The notes: generated by a model from the letters alone, not told the origin. DNA of 28,906 nt from an uncultured Phascolarctobacterium sp. (GCA_905200645.1 CAJKLD010000030.1:1-28906), one strand, 5' to 3'; shown: positions 1-7,682, counted from the stretch's first letter. Program-made: numbers and translations.

Positions 1-1
1 T

Positions 2-42
2 AACCCATGCTTCCCTAACAAAGAGAGAAACATGGGTTTTTC
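2..42 (+). terminator. Intrinsic terminator of an upstream gene
   Basis: An 8-bp stem (AACCCATG at 2-9 with CATGGGTT at 31-38) encloses a 21-nt loop and runs into a short T tract. It probably ends a + strand gene lying left of the window. The large loop makes it weaker than the hairpin that follows it. Confidence 0.5.
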
Positions 43-52
43 TACAGTCTGA

Positions 53-81
53 AAGGAGACAGCGTTAGCTGCCTCCTTTTT
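53..81 (+). terminator. Intrinsic terminator
   Basis: An 11-bp stem (53-63 with 68-78) closes a GTTA loop and contains one G-U pair. It is followed by a run of T. With the hairpin at 2-42 it makes a tandem terminator for a + strand unit entering from the left. The reverse direction lacks a T run, so it would not serve the minus-strand gene at 140-658. Confidence 0.65.
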
Positions 82-139
82 GCTTATAAGTACGCTATTT
101 ACTAATGACGTAACTTATCTTTGTTTTAAATTTTCACTG

Positions 140-658
140 TTAAGCTTTTTGCGTGGCACGTCTTTTGCGCCAAGACCAAATAAAGAATAATAGGATATAT
201 GCCCCTGCTATTGCCAGCATCAGCACATACTTCCGTTTTAAGTCGGAAGTGTAGCTGTCGGCAGTTTGCTCCGGCGTTACGGTAATATAGGTGCGGCGGT
301 CGGGTATTGCCAGTACGCGCCGTTCCACAGTTGTGCCTGCACTTACTGTTTTTTGTCCCAGCGCACGCGTAACGGCTTGCTCACTCCATTGATAACTACT
401 GCCGTCCGTTGCGCGATAATATACCATGTAAACTGTTTTAGTAGGATTCATACGGCGGTCGCGGCTGGAGGCAGAGGTGTTTTGAACTTGTGCCGGCAGA
501 ACCCGATAGGGCTTAAAGCTGTGCACGCCTTGATCAGTATAGCTGCTGGCAGAGGGAATATCGGCCATGTGTTTTGTTGCTACCTTAACCATTGCTCCTG
601 CACCAATTAACAGGATAATGCTGATTACAAAAGCTATTTTTTTTATTATGTTCATCAT
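140..658 (-). CDS. Small two-helix membrane protein of unknown function
   Basis: This is a 172-aa protein whose family I do not recognise. A hydrophobic helix lies at about residues 5-25 just after a short KK-containing N-terminus. A polar, Thr/Ser-rich region of about 110 residues follows, then a second hydrophobic helix at about 146-163. The protein ends in a basic tail with WRKRR. This suggests both ends in the cytoplasm and a central domain outside the membrane. A good Shine-Dalgarno (AAGGAGA on the minus strand at about 663-669) supports an ATG start at 658; a second ATG follows immediately. It appears monocistronic, with no clear partner. A DUF3592-like membrane protein is one possibility, but no diagnostic motif was seen. 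Confidence 0.7.
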   Translation of the reverse strand: MMNIIKKIAFVISIILLIGAGAMVKVATKHMADIPSASSYTDQGVHSFKPYRVLPAQVQNTSASSRDRRMNPTKTVYMVYYRATDGSSYQWSEQAVTRALGQKTVSAGTTVERRVLAIPDRRTYITVTPEQTADSYTSDLKRKYVLMLAIAGAYILLFFIWSWRKRRATQKA

Positions 659-1135
659 ATTTTCTCCTTAAATTTTTTATGCAAATAGATAATCGACAAT
701 TCGGGGGGGCGAATGTTGTAGCGTTGTTTTTTTATCGTTAAATTAGCAGGGCCTACAAGTAGTAGGTTTATTTTAGCAGTAAAAGCTTGAAGATTGTACA
801 TAACGTTTTCCTACCGATACTTGATTATTTTTAGATTACGCCATGAGGGCATATCTTTGGCTAAGCACTGCGTTTGTCTTCACTCCGTAATCGTTAAATA
901 TTTATATTATATCATATCATATTTTGCCTACTTCTGCTTGTTATTCTATGGTTGGCATAGATTTTATATAAGCTTCGAAGTTACTGTAAAAAACTTTGGG
1001 TAGATGGTCTTAAAATTCTTTTTTAGCAGCAGTTGGCTTAGAGGCAGGAAAACAGACTCTTTTTATGGAATTATAATAAAAGACTAATTAGTGAAAGCTT
1101 GGATAGAGCGGCAGAATAAATAGGGAGGTAGGACG
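659..1135. other. 477-bp gap without a convincing gene
   Basis: The stretch is AT-rich, especially 890-935, and separates divergent genes. It should hold the promoters of both. A perfect -10 hexamer TATAAT at 1072-1077 may serve the hydantoinase operon, but only a poor -35 (AAAACA, about 1049-1054) sits 17 bp upstream. A small hairpin (CCTAC at 752-756 with GTAGG at 762-766) is followed by T-rich sequence. A run of seven G lies at about 704-710. The 69-codon reading frame at 794-1003 lacks a ribosome binding site and recognisable protein features. Nothing else is identifiable. Confidence 0.6.
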
Positions 1136-2794
1136 ATGTTATTAGGCATAGACGTAGGCGGTACCTTTACGGATGCTGTGCTGTTGGATAAGCAGCAGGT
1201 GCTGGCACAGGCTAAAGTGCCGACAACTTATGATGATGTTTTGCAGTGTCTGTTGGCGGCTTTGGACGCTGTGCTGCCTCAGGTAGCAAATGCGGCGCAG
1301 CGGCTGCAAAGAGTGGTTATTTCCAGCACCATTGTTACCAATGCTTTGACGGAGCATAAATTGGAGCCTGTATTTTTGGCTGTAATTACCGGTCCGGGTA
1401 TGAATATTAAGGGGCATGTGCCTGTCGAGCCTTACTATTTAAGCGGCTATGTAGACCATAGAGGTAAAATAACGGCGCAAATTGACTGGTTAAAGCATAG
1501 AGATTTGCTAAATAAAAAAGGCAGCGCTTCCTGTGCTGTTAGCGGTAAGTTTGCCGTGCGTGATCCACAGCTGGAATTTCAGGTAGAGCATGAATTAAAA
1601 AAATGCGGTTATAAGAAAATTTTTTTAGGCAGTGAATTAAGCGGCGAGCTGAACTTTGTACGTCGTACTAACTCTGCATATTTTGCAGCGCAGGTATACG
1701 AGCTGTTTAAAAAATTTAGTCAGCGTATAGCAAAGGCTTTGGTGGAACGACAAATTAGTGCGCCCGTACATATCTTGAAGGCTGACGGCGGCACTTTACC
1801 CTTAGAGGTGGCGTTAGAGCAGCCGGTGGAGGCTGTTTTTACCGGTCCGGCTGCTTCGGTCTTGGGTATTGAAGCATTGGCCGCGCCTTTAGTAAACAGT
1901 ATTTCTTTAGACGTAGGCGGAACTACTACGGATATTGCTTTTTGGGAGCACGGTTTGCCGCTGATGGCTAAGCGGGGGGCATTAATTAACGGTTTTCCGA
2001 CGGCGGTACGTTCTTTTCACATGCGCAGTATCGGCATTGGCGGCGACAGCAGAATTCACAAATTGGCTGACGGCAGCTACCAAGTAGGCCCTGAACGGGA
2101 AGGTCCTGCGGCTGCTGTGGGCGGCAGCAAGGCCACGCTTTCTGACGCTTTAATTGTCGCCGGTTATGTAAAATTTGGCGACGAGCAAAAAGCTTGGCAA
2201 GCCTTGCAAATTTTTGGCGGCGAACCCATTATCGAAGCCGGAAAAATTATTGCCAGCGCGGTTGCTGCTATCCAAAGAGTTATTCAAGAAATGTTGGTAG
2301 AATGGGCTAAGCAGCCTGTTTATACAGTGGACGACGTTATTAAGGGTACCGAGTTTGTACCGGAGCAGCTTATCGGTGTGGGCGGCGGCGCACCGGGGCT
2401 TATCAAAGCCTTGGGCGAAGCTATGCAGTTGCCGGTAGATATTCCCTTGGGAGCAATGGTAGCCAACGCAGTGGGCGCGGCAGTGGCGCGTCCTACATTG
2501 AGCGCCGGGCTGCGAGCGGACACTACCGACGGTTATTACATTATTCCCGAAAGCGGAAGGCGGGAGAAGCTGCCACATCACTTTAATAAGCAAACGGCAG
2601 AGGAGCTTTTGCGGCAATGGCTGCTGTGCCAAACAGAAGAATGGCTGCTGCCTGACAGAGAAACAGAGCTTATTAGTTATGAGCATTTTAATACTGTGCA
2701 TGGCTATTATGATACAGGCGATATTTATAGCCTGCGAATGCAGCTCAAGCCGGGAATTCTGCATAAAGTTCAGGGCAGGGAGGTGGATTTCTGA
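1136..2794 (+). CDS. Hydantoinase/oxoprolinase family protein (HyuA-like)
   Basis: This 552-aa protein belongs to the ASKHA-fold hydantoinase A/oxoprolinase group, whose members use ATP to open cyclic amide rings such as hydantoins or 5-oxoproline. The N-terminal phosphate-binding motif DVGGTFTD is at residues 6-13, and a second one, DVGGTTTD, at about 259-266. Further conserved stretches are GPAAS (about 238-241) and GIGGDS (about 300-305). It is shorter than classic HyuA proteins of about 680 residues, and no HyuB-like partner is present, so the substrate is unknown. The Shine-Dalgarno GGGAGG precedes the ATG. Its TGA overlaps the ATG of the next gene by one base, indicating translational coupling to the deacetylase-fold gene. 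It leads a four-gene unit ending at the terminator near 5281-5316. Confidence 0.85.
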   Translation: MLLGIDVGGTFTDAVLLDKQQVLAQAKVPTTYDDVLQCLLAALDAVLPQVANAAQRLQRVVISSTIVTNALTEHKLEPVFLAVITGPGMNIKGHVPVEPYYLSGYVDHRGKITAQIDWLKHRDLLNKKGSASCAVSGKFAVRDPQLEFQVEHELKKCGYKKIFLGSELSGELNFVRRTNSAYFAAQVYELFKKFSQRIAKALVERQISAPVHILKADGGTLPLEVALEQPVEAVFTGPAASVLGIEALAAPLVNSISLDVGGTTTDIAFWEHGLPLMAKRGALINGFPTAVRSFHMRSIGIGGDSRIHKLADGSYQVGPEREGPAAAVGGSKATLSDALIVAGYVKFGDEQKAWQALQIFGGEPIIEAGKIIASAVAAIQRVIQEMLVEWAKQPVYTVDDVIKGTEFVPEQLIGVGGGAPGLIKALGEAMQLPVDIPLGAMVANAVGAAVARPTLSAGLRADTTDGYYIIPESGRREKLPHHFNKQTAEELLRQWLLCQTEEWLLPDRETELISYEHFNTVHGYYDTGDIYSLRMQLKPGILHKVQGREVDF

Positions 2795-4119
2795 TGGCTA
2801 AAGATACTTTAGGTTTAGTATTTTTTCCTGCTTTTGACTGGATGATTAGTCCCGGGCATCCGGAGCGTCAGGAACGCTTGCTATATACTCGCGACCAACT
2901 AGAGGAAGAAGGCCTTTTTGACTGTGAGGAAATACGCGAGTATCGCCCGCGTTTGGCGGAGATTGCTGATTTGCAGCGGGCGCATGTAGGCGTGCCTGCT
3001 ATTTCCCGGGTAATAACACCGGCGCATTTAACCTCTGCAGGGGGCTGCCTGACAGCTGCCGATGCTGTTATGCGAGGCGAGGTTAAGCGCGCGTTTGCTT
3101 TGGTACGTCCGCCCGGACATCATGCCATGCGCGTTGTGCACGGAATTCGTGGATTTTGTACTGTTAATATTGAAGCAATAATGGTAGAATATTTAAGGAG
3201 CAGGTATGGCATTCGCAAGATTGCTGTGGTGGACACGGATGTCCATCATGGCGATGGCTCTCAGGATGTTTTCTATCATGATCCCAATACATTATACATT
3301 TCCTTCCATCAGGATGGGCGCACGCTTTATCCAGGAACAGGCTTTCCTGAGGAGGCTGGCAGTCCTGCGGCCTGGGGCACCAATATCAATCTTCCATTGC
3401 TTCCCGGCACTGATGACGAAGGCTTGCATCGCTTGTATGATGGCCTGATTACTCATATTTTGGAGGATTTTCAGCCGGAGCTCATTATTAACAGCGCAGG
3501 TCAGGACAATCACTTTAGCGACCCGCTGGCTTCTATGCAGGTTACAGCTGCGGGCTATGCACGTTTGGCGGATAAGCTGAAGGCGGATATAGCTGTTTTG
3601 GAAGGCGGCTATTCCATTGAAAGCGCATTGCCCTATGTAAATACCGGCATTATTTTGGCTATGGCCGGTATGGATTACAGCAAGGTGGTGGAGCCGGATA
3701 TGAGCCTTTTGCGGCGTCATGATCCACGCTGCAATCAAAGAGTTGACCAGCTCATTCAGCAGGCAGGCGAAATTTATTTCAAGCGTGAAGAAATGCAGCA
3801 ACGTCTTTTGGCAAAGTGCAATGGCGTATGGCAGCGGCGTAAGCATATTTATTATGACGAGGAAGGCATTCGCGAAGAGCAGGTGGAAACGCTGCGCTAT
3901 TGTGGCTATCACGCTTGCGGTGGCTATTTTACTATCCAAACTGCGGCAGAGGGTACTCGCTTTGGCGACCAAAGCGCTTTTATTGTATGCTTACCTAGAG
4001 GAGTATGTTCTCACTGCCGTGACAAGGCTTATGATGAGGCCTTGCGGGAGAAGCAGGCTGGCAAGTGGCAGTATGTGCTGGTACAGAACATAGCCACAGG
4101 TGAAATTGAAAATATTTAG
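2794..4119 (+). CDS. Histone-deacetylase-fold hydrolase with Cys-rich C-terminal extension
   Basis: This 441-aa protein belongs to the arginase/deacetylase superfamily (HDAC, acetoin utilisation AcuC, acetylpolyamine amidohydrolase). Seen motifs are GHPERQERL (21-29), PPGHHA with the catalytic His pair H109/H110, and DTDVHHGDG with zinc ligands D149 and H151. The third ligand is D238 in the SAGQD region, and the GGY tyrosine is Y273. All catalytic residues are present, so it is probably an active deacetylase/amidohydrolase in the cytoplasm; the substrate is unknown. Residues from about 305 form an unusual extension with seven cysteines (C313, C342, C370, C375, C399, C405, C408), including a CxxC at 405-408 that could bind metal. 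It is translationally coupled to the hydantoinase-like gene. Confidence 0.88.
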   Translation: MAKDTLGLVFFPAFDWMISPGHPERQERLLYTRDQLEEEGLFDCEEIREYRPRLAEIADLQRAHVGVPAISRVITPAHLTSAGGCLTAADAVMRGEVKRAFALVRPPGHHAMRVVHGIRGFCTVNIEAIMVEYLRSRYGIRKIAVVDTDVHHGDGSQDVFYHDPNTLYISFHQDGRTLYPGTGFPEEAGSPAAWGTNINLPLLPGTDDEGLHRLYDGLITHILEDFQPELIINSAGQDNHFSDPLASMQVTAAGYARLADKLKADIAVLEGGYSIESALPYVNTGIILAMAGMDYSKVVEPDMSLLRRHDPRCNQRVDQLIQQAGEIYFKREEMQQRLLAKCNGVWQRRKHIYYDEEGIREEQVETLRYCGYHACGGYFTIQTAAEGTRFGDQSAFIVCLPRGVCSHCRDKAYDEALREKQAGKWQYVLVQNIATGEIENI

Positions 4120-4138
4120 TCGAAATGAGGATTTTTAC

Positions 4139-4732
4139 ATGTTAAAGGAATTAGTTGTTGCTACCAATAATCAGGGCAAAGTGGAGGAGTTTAAAACCCT
4201 GATGAAGGATTTACCCATCGAAATCAAGTATTTGGCAGATTTTGAGCATATTGATGAACCCGTGGAGAATGGTCGTACCTTTGCGGCTAACGCTCGTTTG
4301 AAGGCTACTTATTATGCCAAGAAGCTAGGCAAGCCCTGTATTGCAGATGACAGCGGTCTGGAGGTGCAGGCTTTGGATGGTGCGCCGGGTGTGCGCAGTG
4401 CCCGTTATGCCGGAGAGAAGGCTACGGATGAGGATAATAATAACCTGCTATTGATGAACATGAAGTTTCAGGTAAAACGTACCTGTCGCTTCCGCTGCGC
4501 TTTATGTGTGGCTCAGCCAGATGGCAAGGTGCTCCATGAAGTAGACGGTATCTGCGAGGGCATGCTTTTGCATAAGCCTTTGGGAGAAATGGGCTTTGGC
4601 TATGACCCGCTGTTTTGGTCAACGGAGCTGCACAAGGGTATGGGCGAAGCGTCCATGCAGGAAAAAAACAAAATTAGCCACCGTGGCAAGGCGATTCGCA
4701 AATTGGTGGCTATCTGGAGCAAGAAAAAATGA
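4139..4732 (+). CDS. rdgB: RdgB/HAM1 XTP/dITP diphosphatase
   Basis: This 197-aa enzyme hydrolyses non-canonical purine nucleoside triphosphates (dITP, XTP, ITP) to monophosphates, keeping deaminated purines out of DNA and RNA. Diagnostic stretches are VVATNNQGKVEEF at the N-terminus, ADDSGLEV with the catalytic acid region, GAPGVRSARYAG, FGYDPLF and NKISHRGKA near the C-terminus. An upstream in-frame ATG at 4100 exists inside the preceding gene. I chose 4139 because it gives the family's normal length and is preceded at correct spacing by ATGAGG. The stop overlaps the next ATG as ATGA. In many bacteria rdgB is followed by this same phosphodiesterase gene, so the pairing is expected. Confidence 0.93.
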   Translation: MLKELVVATNNQGKVEEFKTLMKDLPIEIKYLADFEHIDEPVENGRTFAANARLKATYYAKKLGKPCIADDSGLEVQALDGAPGVRSARYAGEKATDEDNNNLLLMNMKFQVKRTCRFRCALCVAQPDGKVLHEVDGICEGMLLHKPLGEMGFGYDPLFWSTELHKGMGEASMQEKNKISHRGKAIRKLVAIWSKKK

Positions 4733-5208
4733 AGATTGGTATTACCGGCGATACCCACGGCAGCATGCAGGCTATGCGCAAGCTGCTCAGCATTACGCCG
4801 CCGGTGGATTTGTGGCTGCATACGGGTGATCATGCGGAGGATGCCAATCTTTTGCATAATCTGACGGGGATTGATACTGTTTCTGTCCGTGGCAATTGTG
4901 ATATTGTGGCTAATGAGGCCAAGGTGGACGAATTTCTCGTTTTGGAGAATTTTAAGGTGTGGCTCACTCATGGGCATAAGTATATTCAGTGGAACACTAA
5001 GGCAGATTTGGGCTATTGGGCCAGGGAGCTGGATCAGGACATTGTAGTTTTTGGGCATACTCATATGCCCTTATGCGAGTATTATGGAGATGCGCTGCTC
5101 ATCAATCCCGGCAGTCCCTCCCGTCCCCGCGGTGGTTCCAAGCCTAGCTTTGCAGTGCTCACCTTACAGAAGGGAGAGACGTTGGAGGTGGAGTTTTTTC
5201 AGCTGTAA
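4729..5208 (+). CDS. YfcE/MJ0936-type metallophosphodiesterase
   Basis: This 159-aa calcineurin-like metallophosphoesterase carries all family motifs: GDTHGS near residue 7, HTGDHAED around 35, GNCD around 55, THGHKY around 85 and GHTHMP around 108. These His/Asp/Asn residues bind a two-metal centre. Small proteins of this type hydrolyse phosphodiesters in the test tube; the cellular substrate is unsettled. It overlaps the RdgB gene by four bases (ATGA), so translation is coupled, and it is the last gene of the operon before the terminator at 5281-5316. Confidence 0.9.
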   Translation: MKIGITGDTHGSMQAMRKLLSITPPVDLWLHTGDHAEDANLLHNLTGIDTVSVRGNCDIVANEAKVDEFLVLENFKVWLTHGHKYIQWNTKADLGYWARELDQDIVVFGHTHMPLCEYYGDALLINPGSPSRPRGGSKPSFAVLTLQKGETLEVEFFQL

Positions 5209-5280
5209 AAAAGCAGAATAACTAAACAGTTGTTTTGAATAACGTTTCGTTACAGGAATCAAAATCGAATTCTAATAATA

Positions 5281-5316
5281 AATCCCCTGACTTGAATATA
5301 GTCAGGGGATTACTCT
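5281..5316. terminator. Bidirectional terminator between convergent units
   Basis: A perfect 11-bp stem (5281-5291 with 5301-5311) has a 9-nt loop. It lies between the stop of the phosphodiesterase and the stop of the convergent permease. T-rich sequence follows in both directions, more so on the minus strand. Its stem core and part of its loop resemble the terminator after rplL at 28767-28806. Confidence 0.75.
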
Positions 5317-5335
5317 ATTTAGATTAGAAGTATCT

Positions 5336-6325
5336 TTAACTCCATAGAATATTGAACGCATAGCCTATAAAGATGATGCCGAGGACGACAATGCCAATAA
5401 AGGTAAAAAGTAAGCGCTTGGTTAGCACTTTACTCAGCATGATAAGTGAAGGCATAGAAATGGTTGTTACGGACATCATCAGCGCAAGAATGGTACCAAC
5501 CGGAACCTTTGCCAAATAGAGGGCTTCTGCAATGGGCAGGGTTCCGAAAATATCGGCGTAGATTGGTATACCTATCAGAGTTGCTAGGACTACGCCAAAA
5601 GCATTATTAGAGCCTAGCACAGATAATATCCACTCTTGAGGTACCCAATTGTGTAAAAAAGCTCCTATGCCCACGCCAGCCAACACATAGGGAAAGACAT
5701 TGCGTACAATGATGCTGGTGTCGTTATAAGCATAGTTCAATCTCTGTCTTTGGTTAAAATACTCGGATTCACTATAGAATTCACGAATGGGATCATTGTA
5801 TTGGCGCAAATACCGTTCCATGCCCATGGCATCAATTAAAAGTCCGCCCGCTACTGCCAAAACTAAGCCCATAATTACATAGGCTACTGCAAAGCTGCTT
5901 CCAAAAAAGCTCATCAGCATGAGCATGGAAGCCAAATCCACCATGGGTGAAGAAATCAAAAAGGAAAAGGTCATGCCGAGAGGCAGACCTGCCCTCGTAA
6001 AGCCTATGAAAATGGGGATACTGGAGCAGGAGCAGAAGGGTGTCACCGTGCCCAAAAGAGCAGCGATAATCGCACCCTTGATACCGCGAAAGCTAGTTAA
6101 AATGCGCTTGGTTTTTTCCGGTGGGAAATAGGACTGAATATATGTAATCATGAAAATCAAGGACACTAGCAAAATAGATATTTTAATGGTGTCGTAAAGG
6201 AAGAAGTGCAGGCTGTCCCACATGGGAGAGGACTGCGTTGCGCCGAAGCTACTCTCTAAAAGTTGCCAAATTAGCTTGCTAAGCCATTGCATGCCTAAGA
6301 CTTGCTGGATAATAAAATCAAACAT
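5336..6325 (-). CDS. ArsP/DUF318-type permease
   Basis: This 329-aa integral membrane protein has about eight to ten hydrophobic helices. The hallmark is the TPFCSCSSIPIF motif around residues 95-106, with C98 and C100, typical of the ArsP_1 (DUF318) permease family. Characterised ArsP proteins export trivalent organoarsenicals; relatives are linked to other soft metals or thiol compounds. A paired ArsR gene lies just upstream on the same strand, supporting metal/metalloid efflux, but the substrate cannot be read from sequence. The ATG at 6325 follows AAGGAG at reasonable spacing. A terminator separates it from arsR, so part of its expression may come from its own start in the 6345-6380 region. 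Confidence 0.88.
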   Translation of the reverse strand: MFDFIIQQVLGMQWLSKLIWQLLESSFGATQSSPMWDSLHFFLYDTIKISILLVSLIFMITYIQSYFPPEKTKRILTSFRGIKGAIIAALLGTVTPFCSCSSIPIFIGFTRAGLPLGMTFSFLISSPMVDLASMLMLMSFFGSSFAVAYVIMGLVLAVAGGLLIDAMGMERYLRQYNDPIREFYSESEYFNQRQRLNYAYNDTSIIVRNVFPYVLAGVGIGAFLHNWVPQEWILSVLGSNNAFGVVLATLIGIPIYADIFGTLPIAEALYLAKVPVGTILALMMSVTTISMPSLIMLSKVLTKRLLFTFIGIVVLGIIFIGYAFNILWS

Positions 6326-6344
6326 TTTCTCTAAACTCCTTTTT

Positions 6345-6374
6345 ATATTGATATATTGCCATTTATCGATATAT
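6345..6374. promoter_or_regulatory. Possible second ArsR operator before the permease
   Basis: Half-sites ATATTGAT (6345-6352) and ATCGATAT (6365-6372) face each other across 12 bp. They closely match the half-sites of the arsR operator (minus strand: ATATTGAC and GTCGATAT, spaced by 4). The region lies immediately upstream of the permease ribosome binding site. The longer spacing makes this less certain than the arsR operator. Confidence 0.4.
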
Positions 6375-6380
6375 GGCTTT

Positions 6381-6411
6381 AAAAGAAAACCGCCTGTCTA
6401 ATACAAACGGC
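6381..6411 (-). terminator. Intrinsic terminator directly after arsR
   Basis: On the minus strand a 9-bp stem with three G-U pairs (6411-6403 with 6397-6389) closes a 5-nt loop. It runs into TTTTCTTTT and begins two bases past the arsR stop codon. It should reduce read-through from arsR into the permease gene. Confidence 0.6.
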
Positions 6412-6412
6412 C

Positions 6413-6721
6413 TCACTTAGAGCAGCATTTATCCGTTGCTTTAAAATTCAAGGTGGTTATTTCCTGCAAAATATTGCGAGCATTGGCAATACCATCTTCG
6501 TTGAAGGAATAATAAGTCCATTTGCCTTCCTTGCGCCCTGTGACAATACCTGCGTCACACAGGATTTTCATATGGTGGGATAAGGTTGGTTGGCTTATAT
6601 GAAGTTCTTCAAGAAGCTTGCAAGCACATTTTTCACCACTTTGCAAAAGCTCCAAAATAGTTAACCTGTTAGCATCACAGAAGGCTTTAAAAATTCTGGC
6701 CCGTTTTTCATTTTCTTGCAC
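6413..6721 (-). CDS. ArsR/SmtB-family metalloregulator
   Basis: This 102-aa winged-helix repressor resembles ArsR proteins that leave DNA when they bind arsenite or a related metal. The recognition helix region reads ISQPTLSHHMKIL (around 42-54). A cysteine pair CxC lies at the start of the helix before it (KCAC, about residues 32-34), as in the ELCVCDL metal site of classical ArsR. A CC pair lies three residues before the C-terminal end (KCCSK). A TTG three bases upstream is also possible; I prefer GTG at 6721 because AGGTG is then about 7 bases away. It probably represses itself and the permease, since its promoter overlaps an inverted repeat at 6761-6780. Confidence 0.9.
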   Translation of the reverse strand: MQENEKRARIFKAFCDANRLTILELLQSGEKCACKLLEELHISQPTLSHHMKILCDAGIVTGRKEGKWTYYSFNEDGIANARNILQEITTLNFKATDKCCSK

Positions 6722-6748
6722 CAATAATCACCTCACTATCGTAGCTAT

Positions 6749-6780
6749 ATTATAAATCATATATCGACAATCGTCAATAT
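6749..6780 (-). promoter_or_regulatory. arsR promoter with overlapping operator
   Basis: On the minus strand TTGACG (6777-6772), 17 bp, then TATAAT (6754-6749) form a near-consensus promoter for arsR. An inverted repeat with 8-bp arms and a 4-bp centre (6761-6768, 6773-6780; one mismatch) covers the -35 and part of the spacer. This is where an ArsR dimer would block RNA polymerase. Confidence 0.75.
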
Positions 6781-6946
6781 GTGGCATAATAAAAACAACG
6801 AATAAAATAATTTCTGGATGTCATTTTGGTCGCAGTGTATACTATTCTTTTATTGAAAAGGCAGGCTATGCTACTTTTTTATTTACTCCTGTGAAAAATA
6901 GAAGTAGAATAATAGCAAGAGTGCTTCTATGAAGGTGGTGATGATA

Positions 6947-7537
6947 ATGACCAGAATAGGGAGCGTTAATTGGAGCAGGTTAGCTTGTTTGAGCTTATTT
7001 TTAGGAACATTTTTGGCAGCCAATATGGTTTGCGCGGATGAGCAGCATTTGATTAAAGTGCATAAGCAAAGCTATCAGCTAGAGCTGTTTGAGGATGGTA
7101 ATGTTGGGCCTCTCAAAGTTTACAGCATCGCTGTAGCAAAAAATTCTGGTGATAAACGAATGGCCGGGGACAACAGAACACCGACATCATGGGGATCCAC
7201 TGTTGCCATTCCAGCAAAGCATCATGGTGCCGGAGTTGGCGTTGCTTCGGCAGAGGTTCCCTTTGTTGTAGAGGAGATTTGTAATTCCAGCTTGTGGACT
7301 CATGATTTTGGTGATGGCAAGGGTGAAATAGCAGGAGCTTATGGTCCGTGGTTTATATCCCTAGATACAGGTTGGATTGGTATCGGTATCCATGGGACTC
7401 ATGCCCCTGCTTCCATTGGCACTATGGCCAGCGAGGGATGCATACGTATGCATAATCAAGATGTGGCCGAGCTCAAGGAGATCATTTATGGTCCTGCAAA
7501 AGGGGTGGGCACCAGAGTTGTTATTACAGAGGACTAG
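6947..7537 (+). CDS. Secreted L,D-transpeptidase (YkuD domain)
   Basis: This protein of about 196 aa has a signal peptide (hydrophobic 12-28, likely cut after VCA at about 30) and a YkuD catalytic domain. The family signature is present: H149 in the IHGTH region and the nucleophile C165 in SEGCIRMH. Such enzymes link meso-diaminopimelate residues (3-3 cross-links) or attach proteins to peptidoglycan outside the cytoplasm. It is not obvious which reaction applies. Three in-frame ATGs occur (6929, 6941, 6947). I chose 6947 because GAAGGTGG is then about 8 bases upstream; the earlier ones add only six residues. The upstream gap holds a long imperfect hairpin (about 6867-6917). It seems monocistronic. 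Confidence 0.85.
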   Translation: MTRIGSVNWSRLACLSLFLGTFLAANMVCADEQHLIKVHKQSYQLELFEDGNVGPLKVYSIAVAKNSGDKRMAGDNRTPTSWGSTVAIPAKHHGAGVGVASAEVPFVVEEICNSSLWTHDFGDGKGEIAGAYGPWFISLDTGWIGIGIHGTHAPASIGTMASEGCIRMHNQDVAELKEIIYGPAKGVGTRVVITED

Positions 7538-7572
7538 TAATGGTCTGTTTCCTGCAACATTCATTACAATAG

Positions 7573-7600
7573 TCTGACAAAAAAGTAAAATATGTTAAAA
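7573..7600 (+). promoter_or_regulatory. Promoter of the malic enzyme-fumarase operon
   Basis: CTGACA (7573-7578) and TAAAAT (7595-7600) are spaced by 16 bp, with a TGn extension just before the -10. It lies about 80 bp ahead of the malic enzyme start, leaving an untranslated leader that contains the inverted repeat at 7636-7653. Confidence 0.65.
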
Positions 7601-7635
7601 TAGTACGATTTTGCTTGCATTATCAGAGCACTTCA

Positions 7636-7653
7636 TATACAATATAGTGTATA
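7636..7653. promoter_or_regulatory. Inverted repeat, candidate operator
   Basis: Perfect 6-bp arms TATACA (7636-7641) and TGTATA (7648-7653) flank a 6-bp centre. It lies downstream of the likely promoter and ahead of the malic enzyme ribosome binding site. The position would suit a repressor roadblock, for example by a GntR-type dimer. No regulator gene is adjacent, so this is tentative. Confidence 0.35.
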
Positions 7654-7682
7654 CTAATCAATACCTAATGGAGGGAAGTATT

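Noticed and set aside
794..1003. 69-codon frame in the gap before the hydantoinase operon
   Set aside because: AT-rich, no ribosome binding site, and a composition unlike a real protein.
2150..2764. 204-codon minus-strand frame inside the hydantoinase gene
   Set aside because: Antisense shadow without ribosome binding site or family features.
3292..3972. 226-codon minus-strand frame inside the deacetylase-fold gene
   Set aside because: Antisense shadow; the + strand frame has all catalytic motifs.
4100..4138. Longer N-terminus for RdgB
   Set aside because: The extra 13 residues overlap the previous gene, are not family-like, and the ATG at 4139 has the better ribosome binding site.
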